Of a stretch of 64,000 nt of DNA, positions 26,168 through 39,475 are shown piece after piece. The DNA lies in the NCBI GenBank assembly GCA_009993635.1, contig JAACTC010000007.1:62001-126000 (forward strand). Reading direction: 5' to 3'. This DNA comes from Erythrobacter sp. (GTDB lineage: Bacteria; Pseudomonadota; Alphaproteobacteria; Sphingomonadales; Sphingomonadaceae). Below the pieces are notes generated by a model, which made no database searches, had not been told where the DNA came from, and saw only the letters and a list, made by a program, of their open reading frames with translations. The translations under genes and the position numbers were made by a program. Within the stretch, counting starts at the first letter, position 1. Each line of letters begins with the position of its first letter.

Positions 26168-26968
26168 TTATTGTTCCACCCTGAGGCTGACAAGCACGCT
26201 CTCGTGACTTCCCCCCATCCGCATTCCGCTCAGCGGCGCTGCTTCGCGAAAGTCGATCCCGGTGGCGACGCGGATATAGCGTTCGTCGGGGGAATAGCCA
26301 TTGGATATGTCGAACCCGACCCAGCCGATGCCCTGAAAATAGGCCTCTGCCCAGGCATGGCTGGCATCCTGCTCGACCCGGTCGTTCATCATCAGATAGC
26401 CCGATACGTAGCGCGCGGGCAGCCCGATCAGGCGGGCGGCCGAACAGAAGATATGCGCGTGATCCTGGCACACGCCGGTGCCGCCGTTTATCGCTTCCTC
26501 TGCGGTGGTCCCGGTATGGGTGTTGCCGCCTTCGTAACCGACCCTGTCGAGGATCGCGGCAGACAGGCGATGGCCCGTGCCGACGTCGCCGGGATCGGTA
26601 TCCTCCAGCCCATCGACAAGCTTGCGCACGCCCTCGCCCGCCTTCGTCAGCGGGGATGAGCGCCGGAAATGCCACAGCGGCAGGAATCCGCGATGTTCGC
26701 CGAGGACGCCGTCACCTTCCGTATTGTCGACCAGGCCGACACAGCGGATGGAAGTTTCGGTCTGGCCCGGTTCGATCCCGATCAGGTCGACGCAATTGCC
26801 ATTGTGGTCTTCATAGGAAAGTTCGGTGGCACCGCCTTCGATGGTGACCGTCCAGTCGAGCACCTTCTGGCCGCGCGTATCCTTGGGCCGCAGGCGGGCC
26901 TGCTGCAACCCGTAGGCGACAGGCGTGTCGTAGGTATAGCGCGTTTCGTGATCGACTCTCAGCCTCAT
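26168..26968 (-). CDS. Transglutaminase-like cysteine protease of the Anbu operon
   Basis: 266 residues. The N-terminal beta-rich domain (MRLRVDHETRYTYDTPVAYG) is typical of the bacterial transglutaminase N-terminal family. The papain-like core has Cys in GTGVCQDHAHIFCSAAR, His in DASHAWAEAYF and Asp in VGFDISNG. In this operon family it is predicted to cleave or form isopeptide/amide bonds on the peptide product of the ATP-grasp enzyme. Start at 26968 overlaps the alpha-E stop (ATGA). Confidence 0.92.
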   Translation of the reverse strand: MRLRVDHETRYTYDTPVAYGLQQARLRPKDTRGQKVLDWTVTIEGGATELSYEDHNGNCVDLIGIEPGQTETSIRCVGLVDNTEGDGVLGEHRGFLPLWHFRRSSPLTKAGEGVRKLVDGLEDTDPGDVGTGHRLSAAILDRVGYEGGNTHTGTTAEEAINGGTGVCQDHAHIFCSAARLIGLPARYVSGYLMMNDRVEQDASHAWAEAYFQGIGWVGFDISNGYSPDERYIRVATGIDFREAAPLSGMRMGGSHESVLVSLRVEQ

Positions 26969-27912
26969 GCGGTCACCTCGAAGGAATAGTCCTTGGTGAT
27001 CTGCCGCGCCAACCGGTCGTTTGCGCTCAGGAAGCCCTCGATGAATTCGTGCAGCCCGTCGTCGAAAATCGTATCCATCGAACGCCCCAGGTAATCGAGC
27101 TGGATGCGGTCGGCCATCTCGCAGGCCTCCGTCCTGTTGTCGTAGTTCTTTGCCAGATAGCCCAGATTGTCGGCTATCTTGTTGTAGCAGAAGGCGAGGC
27201 TGCGCGGCATCTGTTCGTGCAGGATCAGGAACTGCGCGATGTCGCGCGGATTGACCGTCGCACCGTTCAGCCACGTGTACGACCGCAACGCCGAAACGGA
27301 TCGCAGAATCGTTTCCCACTGCTTGATGTCGAGCGCGGACCCGACCTGGCTGACCGAGGGCAGCAGCAGATAGTATTTCACATCAAGGATACGCGCGGTG
27401 TTGTCGGCCCGTTCGACGAACGTGCCCAGCCGCAGGAAATTGTAGCCGTCATTGCGAAGCATGGTGCCGTTGGTCGCCCCGCGCACCAGCGCATTCTGCT
27501 GCCGAATGGTGGTGAGCACATCGGGCAGGTCCGCTTCGGCGATCTTGCCAGAAAGCAGCTTGTCGAGTGTCATCCAGCTTTCGTTGGTCGCTTCCCACAC
27601 TTCGCGGGTGAGAGCGATGCGCACCGCCCGCGCATTGTCGCGCGCCGCCTTGACCATGCAGATGATGCTGGACGGGTTCTGCCGGTCGGTCAGCAGGAAT
27701 TCCATCACCTTGGATGAGGTTGCGTCGCCGTGGCGTTCCTTAAACGCCTTGAGCTGGCCAACGGTGGTCAGCACCGATTCCCATTCCGAGCGCGAGGATC
27801 CTGCACGCGTCAACGCGATGCGAAAGCCTGCGTCGAGCAGGCGCGCGGTCGCCTCCGCCCGTTCGAGGTAGCGGAACATCCAGAACAGGCCCGATGCGGT
27901 CTTACCCAGCAT
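26965..27912 (-). CDS. Alpha-E domain protein (DUF403)
   Basis: 315 residues, almost wholly alpha-helical. MLGKTASGLFWMFRYLERAEATARLLDAG and the repeated Arg/Glu-rich helices (DNAARVRIA-like ARDNARAVRIALTREVWEATNESW; FVERADNTARILD) mark the alpha-E family. Function is unknown biochemically, but it always travels with circularly permuted ATP-grasp and transglutaminase proteins, where it probably is a partner of the ligase. 29 nt after the ATP-grasp gene, overlapping the next by 4 nt. Confidence 0.9.
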   Translation of the reverse strand: MLGKTASGLFWMFRYLERAEATARLLDAGFRIALTRAGSSRSEWESVLTTVGQLKAFKERHGDATSSKVMEFLLTDRQNPSSIICMVKAARDNARAVRIALTREVWEATNESWMTLDKLLSGKIAEADLPDVLTTIRQQNALVRGATNGTMLRNDGYNFLRLGTFVERADNTARILDVKYYLLLPSVSQVGSALDIKQWETILRSVSALRSYTWLNGATVNPRDIAQFLILHEQMPRSLAFCYNKIADNLGYLAKNYDNRTEACEMADRIQLDYLGRSMDTIFDDGLHEFIEGFLSANDRLARQITKDYSFEVTA

Positions 27913-27941
27913 GGCGCGCCTCCGAGGTCGTGGTGGGGCGA

Positions 27942-29366
27942 TCAGTCATCGAGCACCCATGTATCCTTAGTCCCGCCACCCTGACTGGAATTAACCACCA
28001 GCGATCCTTCGTTCATCGCCACTCGCGTCAAGCCGCCGGGCACGATGTCGATCGAATTGGGTGCCATAAGCACGAAGGGCCGAAAATCGACATGGCGCGG
28101 CGCCAGTCCCTGTTCGGTGAAGATCGGGACGGTCGACAGCGCCAGCGTCGGCTGGGCGATATAGCCGTCCGGGTTGTCTTTCAGCTTGGCGCGGAATTCC
28201 TCGATCTCGGCCTTGCTCGCGGTTGGCCCGATGAGCATCCCGTAGCCGCCCGACCCGTGGACTTCCTTCACCACCAGCTCGTCCAGCTTGTCCAGCACCT
28301 CGGCCAGCTGATCGGGTTCCGAGCAGCGCCAGGTCGGCACGTTTTCCAGCAGCGGCCGCTCGCCGGTATAGAATTCGACGATCTCGGGCATGTAGCTGTA
28401 CAGCGCCTTGTCGTCGGCAATGCCGGTGCCCGGCGCGTTGGCGATGGTGACACCGCCTGCACGGTAGACATCGAAAATGCCTGGCACGCCCAACATCGAA
28501 TCCGGGTTGAAATTGAGCGGATCGAGATATTCGTCGTCGATCCGGCGATAGATCACATCGACCGGCTTGTAGCCCTGCGTGGTCCGCATCGCGACGCGGC
28601 CATCGACCACCCGAAGGTCCGATCCCTCGATCAGCTCCGCGCCCATCTGGTCGGCGAGGAAGCTGTGTTCGAAATAGGCGGAATTGAAGGTGCCGGGGGT
28701 CAGCACCGCCACGGTCGGCCGGTCGAGACAGGCCGCCGGGGCACACGCCGAAAGCGAACGGCGCAGCCAGGTGGGATAGTCACTGACCTCGCAAATCGGG
28801 ATGTCCGCGAAGAGTTCGGGGAACATCTGCAACATGATCTCGCGGTTTTCGAGCATGTAGGAGACGCCCGAGGGGGTCCGCGCATTGTCTTCCAGCACGT
28901 AGAACTGGTCCGGTCCGGTTCGCACGATGTCGGTGCCGATGATATGTGTGTAGATGCCACCGGGGGGATCGAACCCCATCATCTTGGACAGGAAAGCCGG
29001 ATTGTTGGCGATCAGGCTCTGCGGCACGCGCCCGGCGCGCAGGATCTCCTGCCGGTGATAGATATCGTACAGAAACGCGTTGATCGCGCGCACGCGCTGC
29101 TCGATCCCCTTGGAGAGCTTGCGCCATTCATTGCCGGAAAGCACGCGGGGCACCACGTCGAAGGGGATCAGCCGTTCGTCCGCCGCCTCTTCGCCATAGA
29201 CGTTGAACGTGATGCCGATCTTGCGGAAGAAATTCTCCGCCTGTTCGGATTTTCGCATGACCCGGTTTTCAGGCTGCGCGTCGAGCCATTTGCGAAATGC
29301 CTGATAGGCGGGCCGGATCTCGTCCGACCTGCCGCCATCCTGTCCAAGCATTTCATCGAAGTTCAA
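27942..29366 (-). CDS. Circularly permuted ATP-grasp protein (DUF404/DUF407)
   Basis: 474 residues. DPPGGIYTHIIGTDIVRTGPD, FYVLEDNARTPSGVSYMLENRE and KEVHGSGGYGMLIGPTAS are the permuted ATP-grasp hallmarks, with the lysine/glycine-rich nucleotide loop near the C-terminal half. Predicted peptide or amide ligase, first gene of the Anbu operon. Actual substrate unknown. Confidence 0.92.
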   Translation of the reverse strand: MNFDEMLGQDGGRSDEIRPAYQAFRKWLDAQPENRVMRKSEQAENFFRKIGITFNVYGEEAADERLIPFDVVPRVLSGNEWRKLSKGIEQRVRAINAFLYDIYHRQEILRAGRVPQSLIANNPAFLSKMMGFDPPGGIYTHIIGTDIVRTGPDQFYVLEDNARTPSGVSYMLENREIMLQMFPELFADIPICEVSDYPTWLRRSLSACAPAACLDRPTVAVLTPGTFNSAYFEHSFLADQMGAELIEGSDLRVVDGRVAMRTTQGYKPVDVIYRRIDDEYLDPLNFNPDSMLGVPGIFDVYRAGGVTIANAPGTGIADDKALYSYMPEIVEFYTGERPLLENVPTWRCSEPDQLAEVLDKLDELVVKEVHGSGGYGMLIGPTASKAEIEEFRAKLKDNPDGYIAQPTLALSTVPIFTEQGLAPRHVDFRPFVLMAPNSIDIVPGGLTRVAMNEGSLVVNSSQGGGTKDTWVLDD

Positions 29367-29480
29367 TTCGGTCCCCGGCCTTCCTGTTCGGCTGTTCTGG
29401 CTCTTTCATCGGCCGTGTGCCGTCAATAGTCACCCAACCAAGCTGGCAGGTCAATCGTTCCGAAGCGCGAATTCTTCACG

Positions 29481-31406
<1,926 letters not shown>

Positions 31407-31644
31407 CGCGCTGGCTCTCCCATATCTTTGCCAGCAGGGGCTAACCGATCGGACGCGGTTTGGCGACCGCCAAGCGTTCGCGTCGTTTTTCATTACCTTC
31501 GCCAATTTGCCGGGCGCGGACGGACGCACAACCCTGTTCGATCAACGACATGGCGTTACCCTTGCGCCTGCCAGTTTTGCGCCATAGCACCGATCTTCTG
31601 GAGTCCCGGCAAACGTGCGCCGGGCAGAATCCGAGGGGAGACCT

Positions 31645-33810
<2,166 letters not shown>

Positions 33811-33840
33811 TCGGCGTTCCCCAACCTGACACTCAATCTA

Positions 33841-33867
33841 AGGGCGGCCTCCGGGCCGCCCTTTTTT
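33841..33867 (+). terminator. Intrinsic terminator after the S46 peptidase gene
   Basis: AGGGCGGCC (33841-33849), loop TCCG, GGCCGCCCT (33854-33862) and a run of six T (33862-33867). Confidence 0.9.
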
Positions 33868-33939
33868 GTTGCACACGACGCAACGAAGGGTGCCGGATTC
33901 GCGCTGGCCTGACGAGTTTGCGAAAGCTACAGCGCGCGC

Positions 33940-35412
33940 ATGTTCGATGGTTTAGACGCAATTCTGCTCGCCCGAATACAGTTCGCCTTCACGGTGAGCT
34001 TTCACTTCATATTCCCGGCCTTCTCCATTGGCCTGGCGAGCTATCTTGCGGTGCTCGAAGGCTTGTGGCTGAAAACCGGCAAGCCGGTTTACATGGACCT
34101 GTTCAAATACTGGCTGAAGATCTTCGCCATCGCCTTCGCGATGGGTGTCGTCTCCGGCATCGTGATGTCCTACCAGTTCGGTACCAACTGGTCGGTGTTC
34201 TCCGACGTCGCCGGCCCGGTGATCGGCCCGCTGATGGCTTATGAGGTGCTCACCGCGTTCTTCCTGGAAGCCGGTTTCCTCGGCGTGATGCTGTTCGGCA
34301 TGAACCGCGTGGGCAAGAAGCTGCACTTTGCCGCCACGCTGATGGTGGCGGTCGGCACCTTCATCAGCGCGTTCTGGATCCTCTCGGTAAACAGCTGGAT
34401 GCAGACGCCGACCGGATACGAAATCGGCGCTAACGGCCAGTTCCTGCCCGGCGAGAGCTGGTGGGCGATCGTCTTCAATCCCAGCTTTCCCTACCGCCTC
34501 GTCCATACGGTACTGGCGGCCTATCTGACGACCGCCTTTGTGGTCGGCGGCGTGGGCGCGTGGCACCTTCTGAAAGACCGGAGCAACGGCCACGCACGCA
34601 AGATGTTCTCCATGGCGATGTGGATGGCCGCGCTGGTGGTGCCGGTGCAGATTTTCGCGGGCGACGCGCACGGTCTCAACACGCTGGAGCACCAGCCGCA
34701 AAAGGTCATGGCGATGGAGGGGCATTACGAAAGCCACCCCGACGGCGCGCCGCTGATCCTGTCCGGCATACCCGACAGCAAGGAGCGCGAGGTCAAATAC
34801 GCGCTCGAGATTCCAAAGGCCTCCAGTCTGATCCTCAAGCACGATCTCAACGCGCCGCTCGACGGGCTGGACACGATCCCGCTGGATGAACAGCCGCCGG
34901 TGGGCATCGTTTTCTGGAGCTTCCGCATCATGGTGGGCCTGGGCTTCGCCATGCTCGGCGTTGGCCTGTGGAGCCTGGTCGCGCGCTGGCGCGGCAGGCT
35001 TTACGACTGGTCCTGGCTGCACCGCGCCGCGCTGGTGATGGGGCCATCGGGCTTTGTCGCAGTCATTGCGGGCTGGATCACGACCGAGGTCGGCCGCCAG
35101 CCCTACGTGATCTACAACCTGCTGCGTACCGCAGACGCCGCCAGCCCGCTCGACGCACCGGCGGTGGGAGCTTCGCTGATCGCTTTCGTGCTCGTATACT
35201 TCGCGGTTTTCGGCACCGGCACCTGGTACATCCTGCGCCTGATGAGCCAGCCGCCCCACGCCCGTGAGACCGGGGTCAAGCGCGGCGACACCGGCCCGAT
35301 CCGGACCGCCGGCATCACCCCCGGGCCGACCCAGGACCCGGGCAATCTCAGCCCGGATTCGCTCAGTGCGATCAAATATGTCGAACCGAAGAGCAAGGAG
35401 GACGACCAATGA
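33940..35412 (+). CDS. cydA: Cytochrome bd ubiquinol oxidase subunit I (CIO type)
   Basis: 490 residues, about nine membrane segments. Carries haem ligands His19-equivalent in VSFHFIFPAFSIG, the second His in YRLVHTVLAAY and the usual Met downstream; GRQPYVIYNLLRT is the conserved quinol/haem region. The Q-loop is the short form, as in cyanide-insensitive oxidase CioA, rather than long E. coli CydA. Quinol:O2 oxidoreductase giving low-oxygen or cyanide-tolerant respiration. Overlaps cydB by 4 nt (ATGA). The FNR-like gene elsewhere in the window could be its regulator. Confidence 0.95.
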   Translation: MFDGLDAILLARIQFAFTVSFHFIFPAFSIGLASYLAVLEGLWLKTGKPVYMDLFKYWLKIFAIAFAMGVVSGIVMSYQFGTNWSVFSDVAGPVIGPLMAYEVLTAFFLEAGFLGVMLFGMNRVGKKLHFAATLMVAVGTFISAFWILSVNSWMQTPTGYEIGANGQFLPGESWWAIVFNPSFPYRLVHTVLAAYLTTAFVVGGVGAWHLLKDRSNGHARKMFSMAMWMAALVVPVQIFAGDAHGLNTLEHQPQKVMAMEGHYESHPDGAPLILSGIPDSKEREVKYALEIPKASSLILKHDLNAPLDGLDTIPLDEQPPVGIVFWSFRIMVGLGFAMLGVGLWSLVARWRGRLYDWSWLHRAALVMGPSGFVAVIAGWITTEVGRQPYVIYNLLRTADAASPLDAPAVGASLIAFVLVYFAVFGTGTWYILRLMSQPPHARETGVKRGDTGPIRTAGITPGPTQDPGNLSPDSLSAIKYVEPKSKEDDQ

Positions 35413-36407
35413 TCGACCTCACCACCATCTGGGCCTTCATCATTGCCTTCGCGATCTTCGCCTATGTGGTGATGGACGGGTTCGACCTGGGTATCGGCGT
35501 GCTGTTCCCGACTTTCGAAGTGGGCCGCGAACGCGACCGCGCGATGAATTCCATCGCGCCGGTGTGGGATGGCAACGAGACCTGGCTGGTGCTGGGCGGC
35601 GGCGGCCTGTTTGCTGCCTTCCCGCTCGCCTATGCGGTGATCCTGCCGGCGACCTATCCGCTGGCGATCGCGATGCTGCTGGGCCTCGTCTTCCGAGGTG
35701 TCGCCTTCGAATATCGCTGGCGCGATCCCTCGCACCGGCGCTTCTGGGATGCGGCTTTCAGCGGCGGGTCGATCATCGCGGCAGCCGCGCAGGGGATGAT
35801 CCTTGGCGCGCTGCTGCAAGGCATCGAGGTGACCGACCGCGCCTATTCGGGCAGCTGGTGGGACTGGTTGACCCCCTACACCGTGCTGACCGGTGTCGGC
35901 ACGGTGGCAGGATACGCGCTGCTCGGCGCGACCTGGCTGGTCTGGAAGCTGGATGGCGACGGGCAGGCGCACGCGCGCAAGCTGGGCAAGATCGCCGCTG
36001 TTGCGACGTTGGTGCTGATGGGTGCAGTCAGCCTCTATAATCTCGTCCTGCGTCCCGAATATGCCGATCACTGGCTGAGCGCGCCTGCCATATACTGGGT
36101 CGCTCCGATCCCCATCGCCACACTGGTGGTGGCCGGATTCCTTTGGCACGCGCTCTCGTGCGATCGGCATTCCAAGCCGTTCTGGCTGTCGCTCGCGCTG
36201 TTCTTCTTCGGCTTGGCGGGTGTGGGCGTAACCATCTGGCCCTATGTCGTGCCGCCCGGCCTCACGATCTGGGACGCCGCCGCGCCAGAGCGCAGCCAGA
36301 TTTTCATGCTGGTCGGCGTTGCGATCACCATGCCGCTCATCATCGCCTATACCGCGTGGGCCTATTGGGTGTTCCGTGGCAAGGTGGGCGACGAAGGCTA
36401 CCACTGA
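35409..36407 (+). CDS. cydB: Cytochrome bd ubiquinol oxidase subunit II
   Basis: 332 residues, about eight membrane segments. AYVVMDGFDLGIGVLFP and PVWDGNETWLVLGGGGLFAAFP are diagnostic of CydB/CioB. It scaffolds the haems of CydA. It overlaps the CydA stop and the small DUF2474 start (TGATG), so the three subunits are co-translated. Confidence 0.96.
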   Translation: MIDLTTIWAFIIAFAIFAYVVMDGFDLGIGVLFPTFEVGRERDRAMNSIAPVWDGNETWLVLGGGGLFAAFPLAYAVILPATYPLAIAMLLGLVFRGVAFEYRWRDPSHRRFWDAAFSGGSIIAAAAQGMILGALLQGIEVTDRAYSGSWWDWLTPYTVLTGVGTVAGYALLGATWLVWKLDGDGQAHARKLGKIAAVATLVLMGAVSLYNLVLRPEYADHWLSAPAIYWVAPIPIATLVVAGFLWHALSCDRHSKPFWLSLALFFFGLAGVGVTIWPYVVPPGLTIWDAAAPERSQIFMLVGVAITMPLIIAYTAWAYWVFRGKVGDEGYH

Positions 36408-36532
36408 TGGCGGAAGGCGATGTCGATACTCCGCTGTGGAAGCGGCTGGGCTGGATGGTGGCACTGTGGGGCATGAGCGTCGGCGTGCTCGGCGTTGTTG
36501 CCTTCGTCATCCGTTGGTGGCTGATGCCGTGA
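36407..36532 (+). CDS. DUF2474 small subunit of cytochrome bd (CydX-like)
   Basis: 41 residues: a short charged N-terminus (MAEGDVDTPLWKRLGW) and one membrane helix (MVALWGMSVGVLGVVAF). The position straight after cydB, TGATG coupling and DUF2474 look indicate the third bd-oxidase subunit that stabilises the haem site. It lies in a different frame from the long open reading frames around it. Confidence 0.85.
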   Translation: MAEGDVDTPLWKRLGWMVALWGMSVGVLGVVAFVIRWWLMP

Positions 36533-36578
36533 TGCCACGCCCGGGACGAAATCAGTCGTAAATCGCAACCTAATCGGC

Positions 36579-38111
36579 ATGTTCGCCTCGCCAATGAAAC
36601 AGGGGCGGCGTATCGCCAGTGCGATGCGCAGCACGATTCCCCTCGGACTGGCCGTTCTCGCTCTTGCCGGCTGCGTGAACCTGTCGCCGGAGCGTGCGCA
36701 GCCCGAAGTGACGGCTCGCTTGCCGGAAAGCTTTCCCAACAGCGAGGCTGCGGGCGGCTACCGCCCGCAGGCCTGGTGGGTCGCGTTCGGCGATCCGGTG
36801 CTCGACGCGCTGGTGCAGGACGCGCTGGCCGACAATCTCGACATTGCGGAGGCCGCCGCACGCGTCGCGCAAGCGGCGGCGCAGGCGCGGATTGCACGTT
36901 CCGGCCTGCTCCCCTCAATCAATGCGAGCGGCGATGCGAGCTATTCCAATTCCCCCCTGAGCGGCAGCGCCTTCGGTGGCTTTGCCGGCGGTGGCGGCGG
37001 TGCGACGATCGACCGGATAGAGAACGATTCCTACTCGCTCGGCCTCGGTGCCTCCTACGAACTCGACCTGTTCGGTCGCGCCCGCAACGATTTTGCCGCC
37101 GCCCGCGCCGATGCCCTCGCCGCAGAATATGATTATCGCACCGTGCAGCTCGCCGCCGCAGCCGAAACGATCGCCACCTATTTCGAGATCGTGGACGGTC
37201 GCCGGCAGATCGAATTGACGCTGGAGACGATCGACCTGCTGGCAGAGCGCACGACGCAGACCGAAGAGCGATTTCGCCGCGGCCTGACGCCCAGCTTCGA
37301 ATTGTATCAGGTGCAGCAGGACCAGCGGAACACGCAGGCCTCGCTGCCCCAGCGCGAAGCCGCGCTCGACGATGCGCAGGGCAGGCTGGCCGTCCTCGTT
37401 CGCGCCTATCCGCAGGCGATGGAGACACGCCTCGCGCGCCCGCTGACGCCCCGTCTCGTGTTCGACGAAGTGCCCGCCGGCCTGCCGGTCGACCTGCTTG
37501 CGCAACGGCCGGACATCGCCGCTGCATGGGCCAGGCTGGAAGCGGCACGCGCGCGGGTGGGCGCACGCAAGGCGGAACGTTTTCCTTCGCTCTCGCTCAC
37601 CGCCGCGCCGGGCACCCAGGGCGGCGACATCGCAGGCGCCTTCGACGTGGCCAACAACTGGGCAGTCAATCTGGCCGCCGGACTGACCGCGCCGATCTTC
37701 GACGGCGGGCGCATTGCCGCCAATATCGAGGCCGCGCGAGCCGCCTACGACCAGGCAGCGGCAAACTATGCCCGCACCGTGCTGACCGCGTTTCGCGAGG
37801 CCAACAGCGCGATCGAAGACTACGAAGAGAACCGGCAGCGGTACCAGCTGATCCTCGCCCAGCGTGACGAGGCGCGCTTTTCCGCCGATCTGCAAGCGCG
37901 CCGGTTCGAAGCTGGCGTGGGCGAATATGTCAGCTACCTCGATGCGCTGCGGGCGCTGTATCAGGTAGAGTCCGCGCTCTCCTCTGCGGCGCGCGCGGTT
38001 GCGCTGTCACGGCTCGGGGTGCACCGCGCGCTGGGCGGCGATTGGAGCGCCGGGGTCGAAAGCAATCCCGTCGGGCTGGTCCCGGCCCCACAGGAAGGAA
38101 GCGAACCATGA
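36579..38111 (+). CDS. Outer-membrane efflux lipoprotein (TolC-like, RND system)
   Basis: Up to 510 residues. A lipobox LALAGC follows a hydrophobic signal sequence, so the mature protein is lipid-anchored; two OEP repeats with long alpha-helices follow (LDLFGRARNDFAAARADALA; APIFDGGRIAANIEAARAAYDQA). It forms the outer-membrane channel for the adjacent RND pump. The exact start is uncertain: ATGs at 36579, 36594 and 36624 all precede the signal peptide and none has a strong ribosome site. The stop overlaps the adaptor start (ATGA). Confidence 0.92.
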   Translation: MFASPMKQGRRIASAMRSTIPLGLAVLALAGCVNLSPERAQPEVTARLPESFPNSEAAGGYRPQAWWVAFGDPVLDALVQDALADNLDIAEAAARVAQAAAQARIARSGLLPSINASGDASYSNSPLSGSAFGGFAGGGGGATIDRIENDSYSLGLGASYELDLFGRARNDFAAARADALAAEYDYRTVQLAAAAETIATYFEIVDGRRQIELTLETIDLLAERTTQTEERFRRGLTPSFELYQVQQDQRNTQASLPQREAALDDAQGRLAVLVRAYPQAMETRLARPLTPRLVFDEVPAGLPVDLLAQRPDIAAAWARLEAARARVGARKAERFPSLSLTAAPGTQGGDIAGAFDVANNWAVNLAAGLTAPIFDGGRIAANIEAARAAYDQAAANYARTVLTAFREANSAIEDYEENRQRYQLILAQRDEARFSADLQARRFEAGVGEYVSYLDALRALYQVESALSSAARAVALSRLGVHRALGGDWSAGVESNPVGLVPAPQEGSEP

Positions 38112-39475
38112 GCCGTCAGGTCATCCTTGCGCTTGCCGTGCTCGGCGGGGCGATCCTTATCGCGGTGCTGATGGTTACCCTACGCCCCTCGCCCGAAGAG
38201 CAGGAGCGCGTCGAGCAGGCGCCGCTGGTGGAAACCGTCGCGTTCGAGCAATCCAGCGGGCCCCTGGAAGTGCGCGGCAGCGGCACGGTGCAACCGCGCG
38301 AAACCGTGACCGTTGGCGCAGAAGTCTCGGGCCGCCTCGTCTATGTCAATCCGGTGTTCCAGGAAGGCCGCATCGTACCGCGCGGGGCCACGCTGTTTCG
38401 GGTCAATCCGGTGGACTACCAGAACCAGGTGCGCACCGCCCGCGCCGATGTTGCCGCGCAGGATGTCGCGGTGCTTCAGGCGCGCGAGGAAGTGACCATC
38501 GCGCGCGATGAGCTGGAACGCTTCGCGCAGCGGCAATCGACACGCGACGTCCTGCAGGCAGGTATCGATCCCGACGATTACGCCGCGCGCATTCTGCCGC
38601 CTACCATGCTGGCCCAGCAGGCATTCGGCGGTGCCTTGGGCGCTGGTGGTTCGGCATCTTCCCCCGACCGCTCCTCTCCCAGCCGTCTTGCCACGCGCGA
38701 GCCCCAGCTGCGCTCTGCACAGGCGGCACGCGAACGGGCCGCCGCCAATCTGGAAGCAGCACAGCTTTCGCTCTCCCGCACGCGTATCTCCGCGCCCTTC
38801 GGCAGCCTTGTGCAGGAAGAAAGCGCGGCCGTGGGCACGCTGGTCCAGCCCGGGCAGGTACTCGGCACGCTGGTCGCGACCGACGCTTTCGAAGTGCGCG
38901 TGGCACTTACCGAAAGCGAAGCGGCGCTCATTCCGGGCCTGCTGAGCGCAAACAGCCCGCGAATTCCGGCCAGCGTCACGTTCGACTTCGGCGGCATTAC
39001 CTACCAGTGGGATGCCTTCGTGGACCGCGCAGACCCGATTCTGGACCCACAGACGCGGACTATCGACGTGTTCCTGCAAGTGCCCGCGCCGCTGCGCGGT
39101 GGCCGCCCGGTCGATGGCATGCAGGACGGCGCGGGCGATGCCCCCTCCGGCCCGCCGCTGCTGCTCGGCAGCTTCGTCGATGCGCGGATCACCGGCGATG
39201 CCCGCGTCCCCTTCGCACAGATCCCGATCGAGGCGCTGCGTCCCGGGAACGAGATATGGGTGGTGCGCGACGGCCGCCTCCGGATTTTGCCCGTCCGGAT
39301 CATCCAGCGGGCCGATACTGTCGCTTACGTAACCACCCCCAGCCTGGCGGCGGGTGGCCGGATCGTCACCAGCAACGTGCGCGCGCCGACCGACGGGATG
39401 CGGGTGAGGGTCGCCGCCGCGTCTCCCGATCGCGCAGCGCAGGCCCAAACGGCAGGCCAGCCGCGCGATGAGTGA
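38108..39475 (+). CDS. RND efflux periplasmic adaptor (membrane fusion protein)
   Basis: 455 residues. An N-terminal membrane anchor (VILALAVLGGAILIAVLMV) is followed by the biotinyl-lipoyl hairpin split around a long coiled coil (VSGRLVYVNPVFQEGRIV; RISAPFGSLVQEESAAVG) and beta-barrel domains. Links the TolC-like channel to the pump. A Gly/Ser-rich insertion in the hairpin (about 175-200) is unusual. The start at 38108 overlaps the preceding stop; it overlaps the pump start by 8 nt. Confidence 0.92.
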   Translation: MSRQVILALAVLGGAILIAVLMVTLRPSPEEQERVEQAPLVETVAFEQSSGPLEVRGSGTVQPRETVTVGAEVSGRLVYVNPVFQEGRIVPRGATLFRVNPVDYQNQVRTARADVAAQDVAVLQAREEVTIARDELERFAQRQSTRDVLQAGIDPDDYAARILPPTMLAQQAFGGALGAGGSASSPDRSSPSRLATREPQLRSAQAARERAAANLEAAQLSLSRTRISAPFGSLVQEESAAVGTLVQPGQVLGTLVATDAFEVRVALTESEAALIPGLLSANSPRIPASVTFDFGGITYQWDAFVDRADPILDPQTRTIDVFLQVPAPLRGGRPVDGMQDGAGDAPSGPPLLLGSFVDARITGDARVPFAQIPIEALRPGNEIWVVRDGRLRILPVRIIQRADTVAYVTTPSLAAGGRIVTSNVRAPTDGMRVRVAAASPDRAAQAQTAGQPRDE

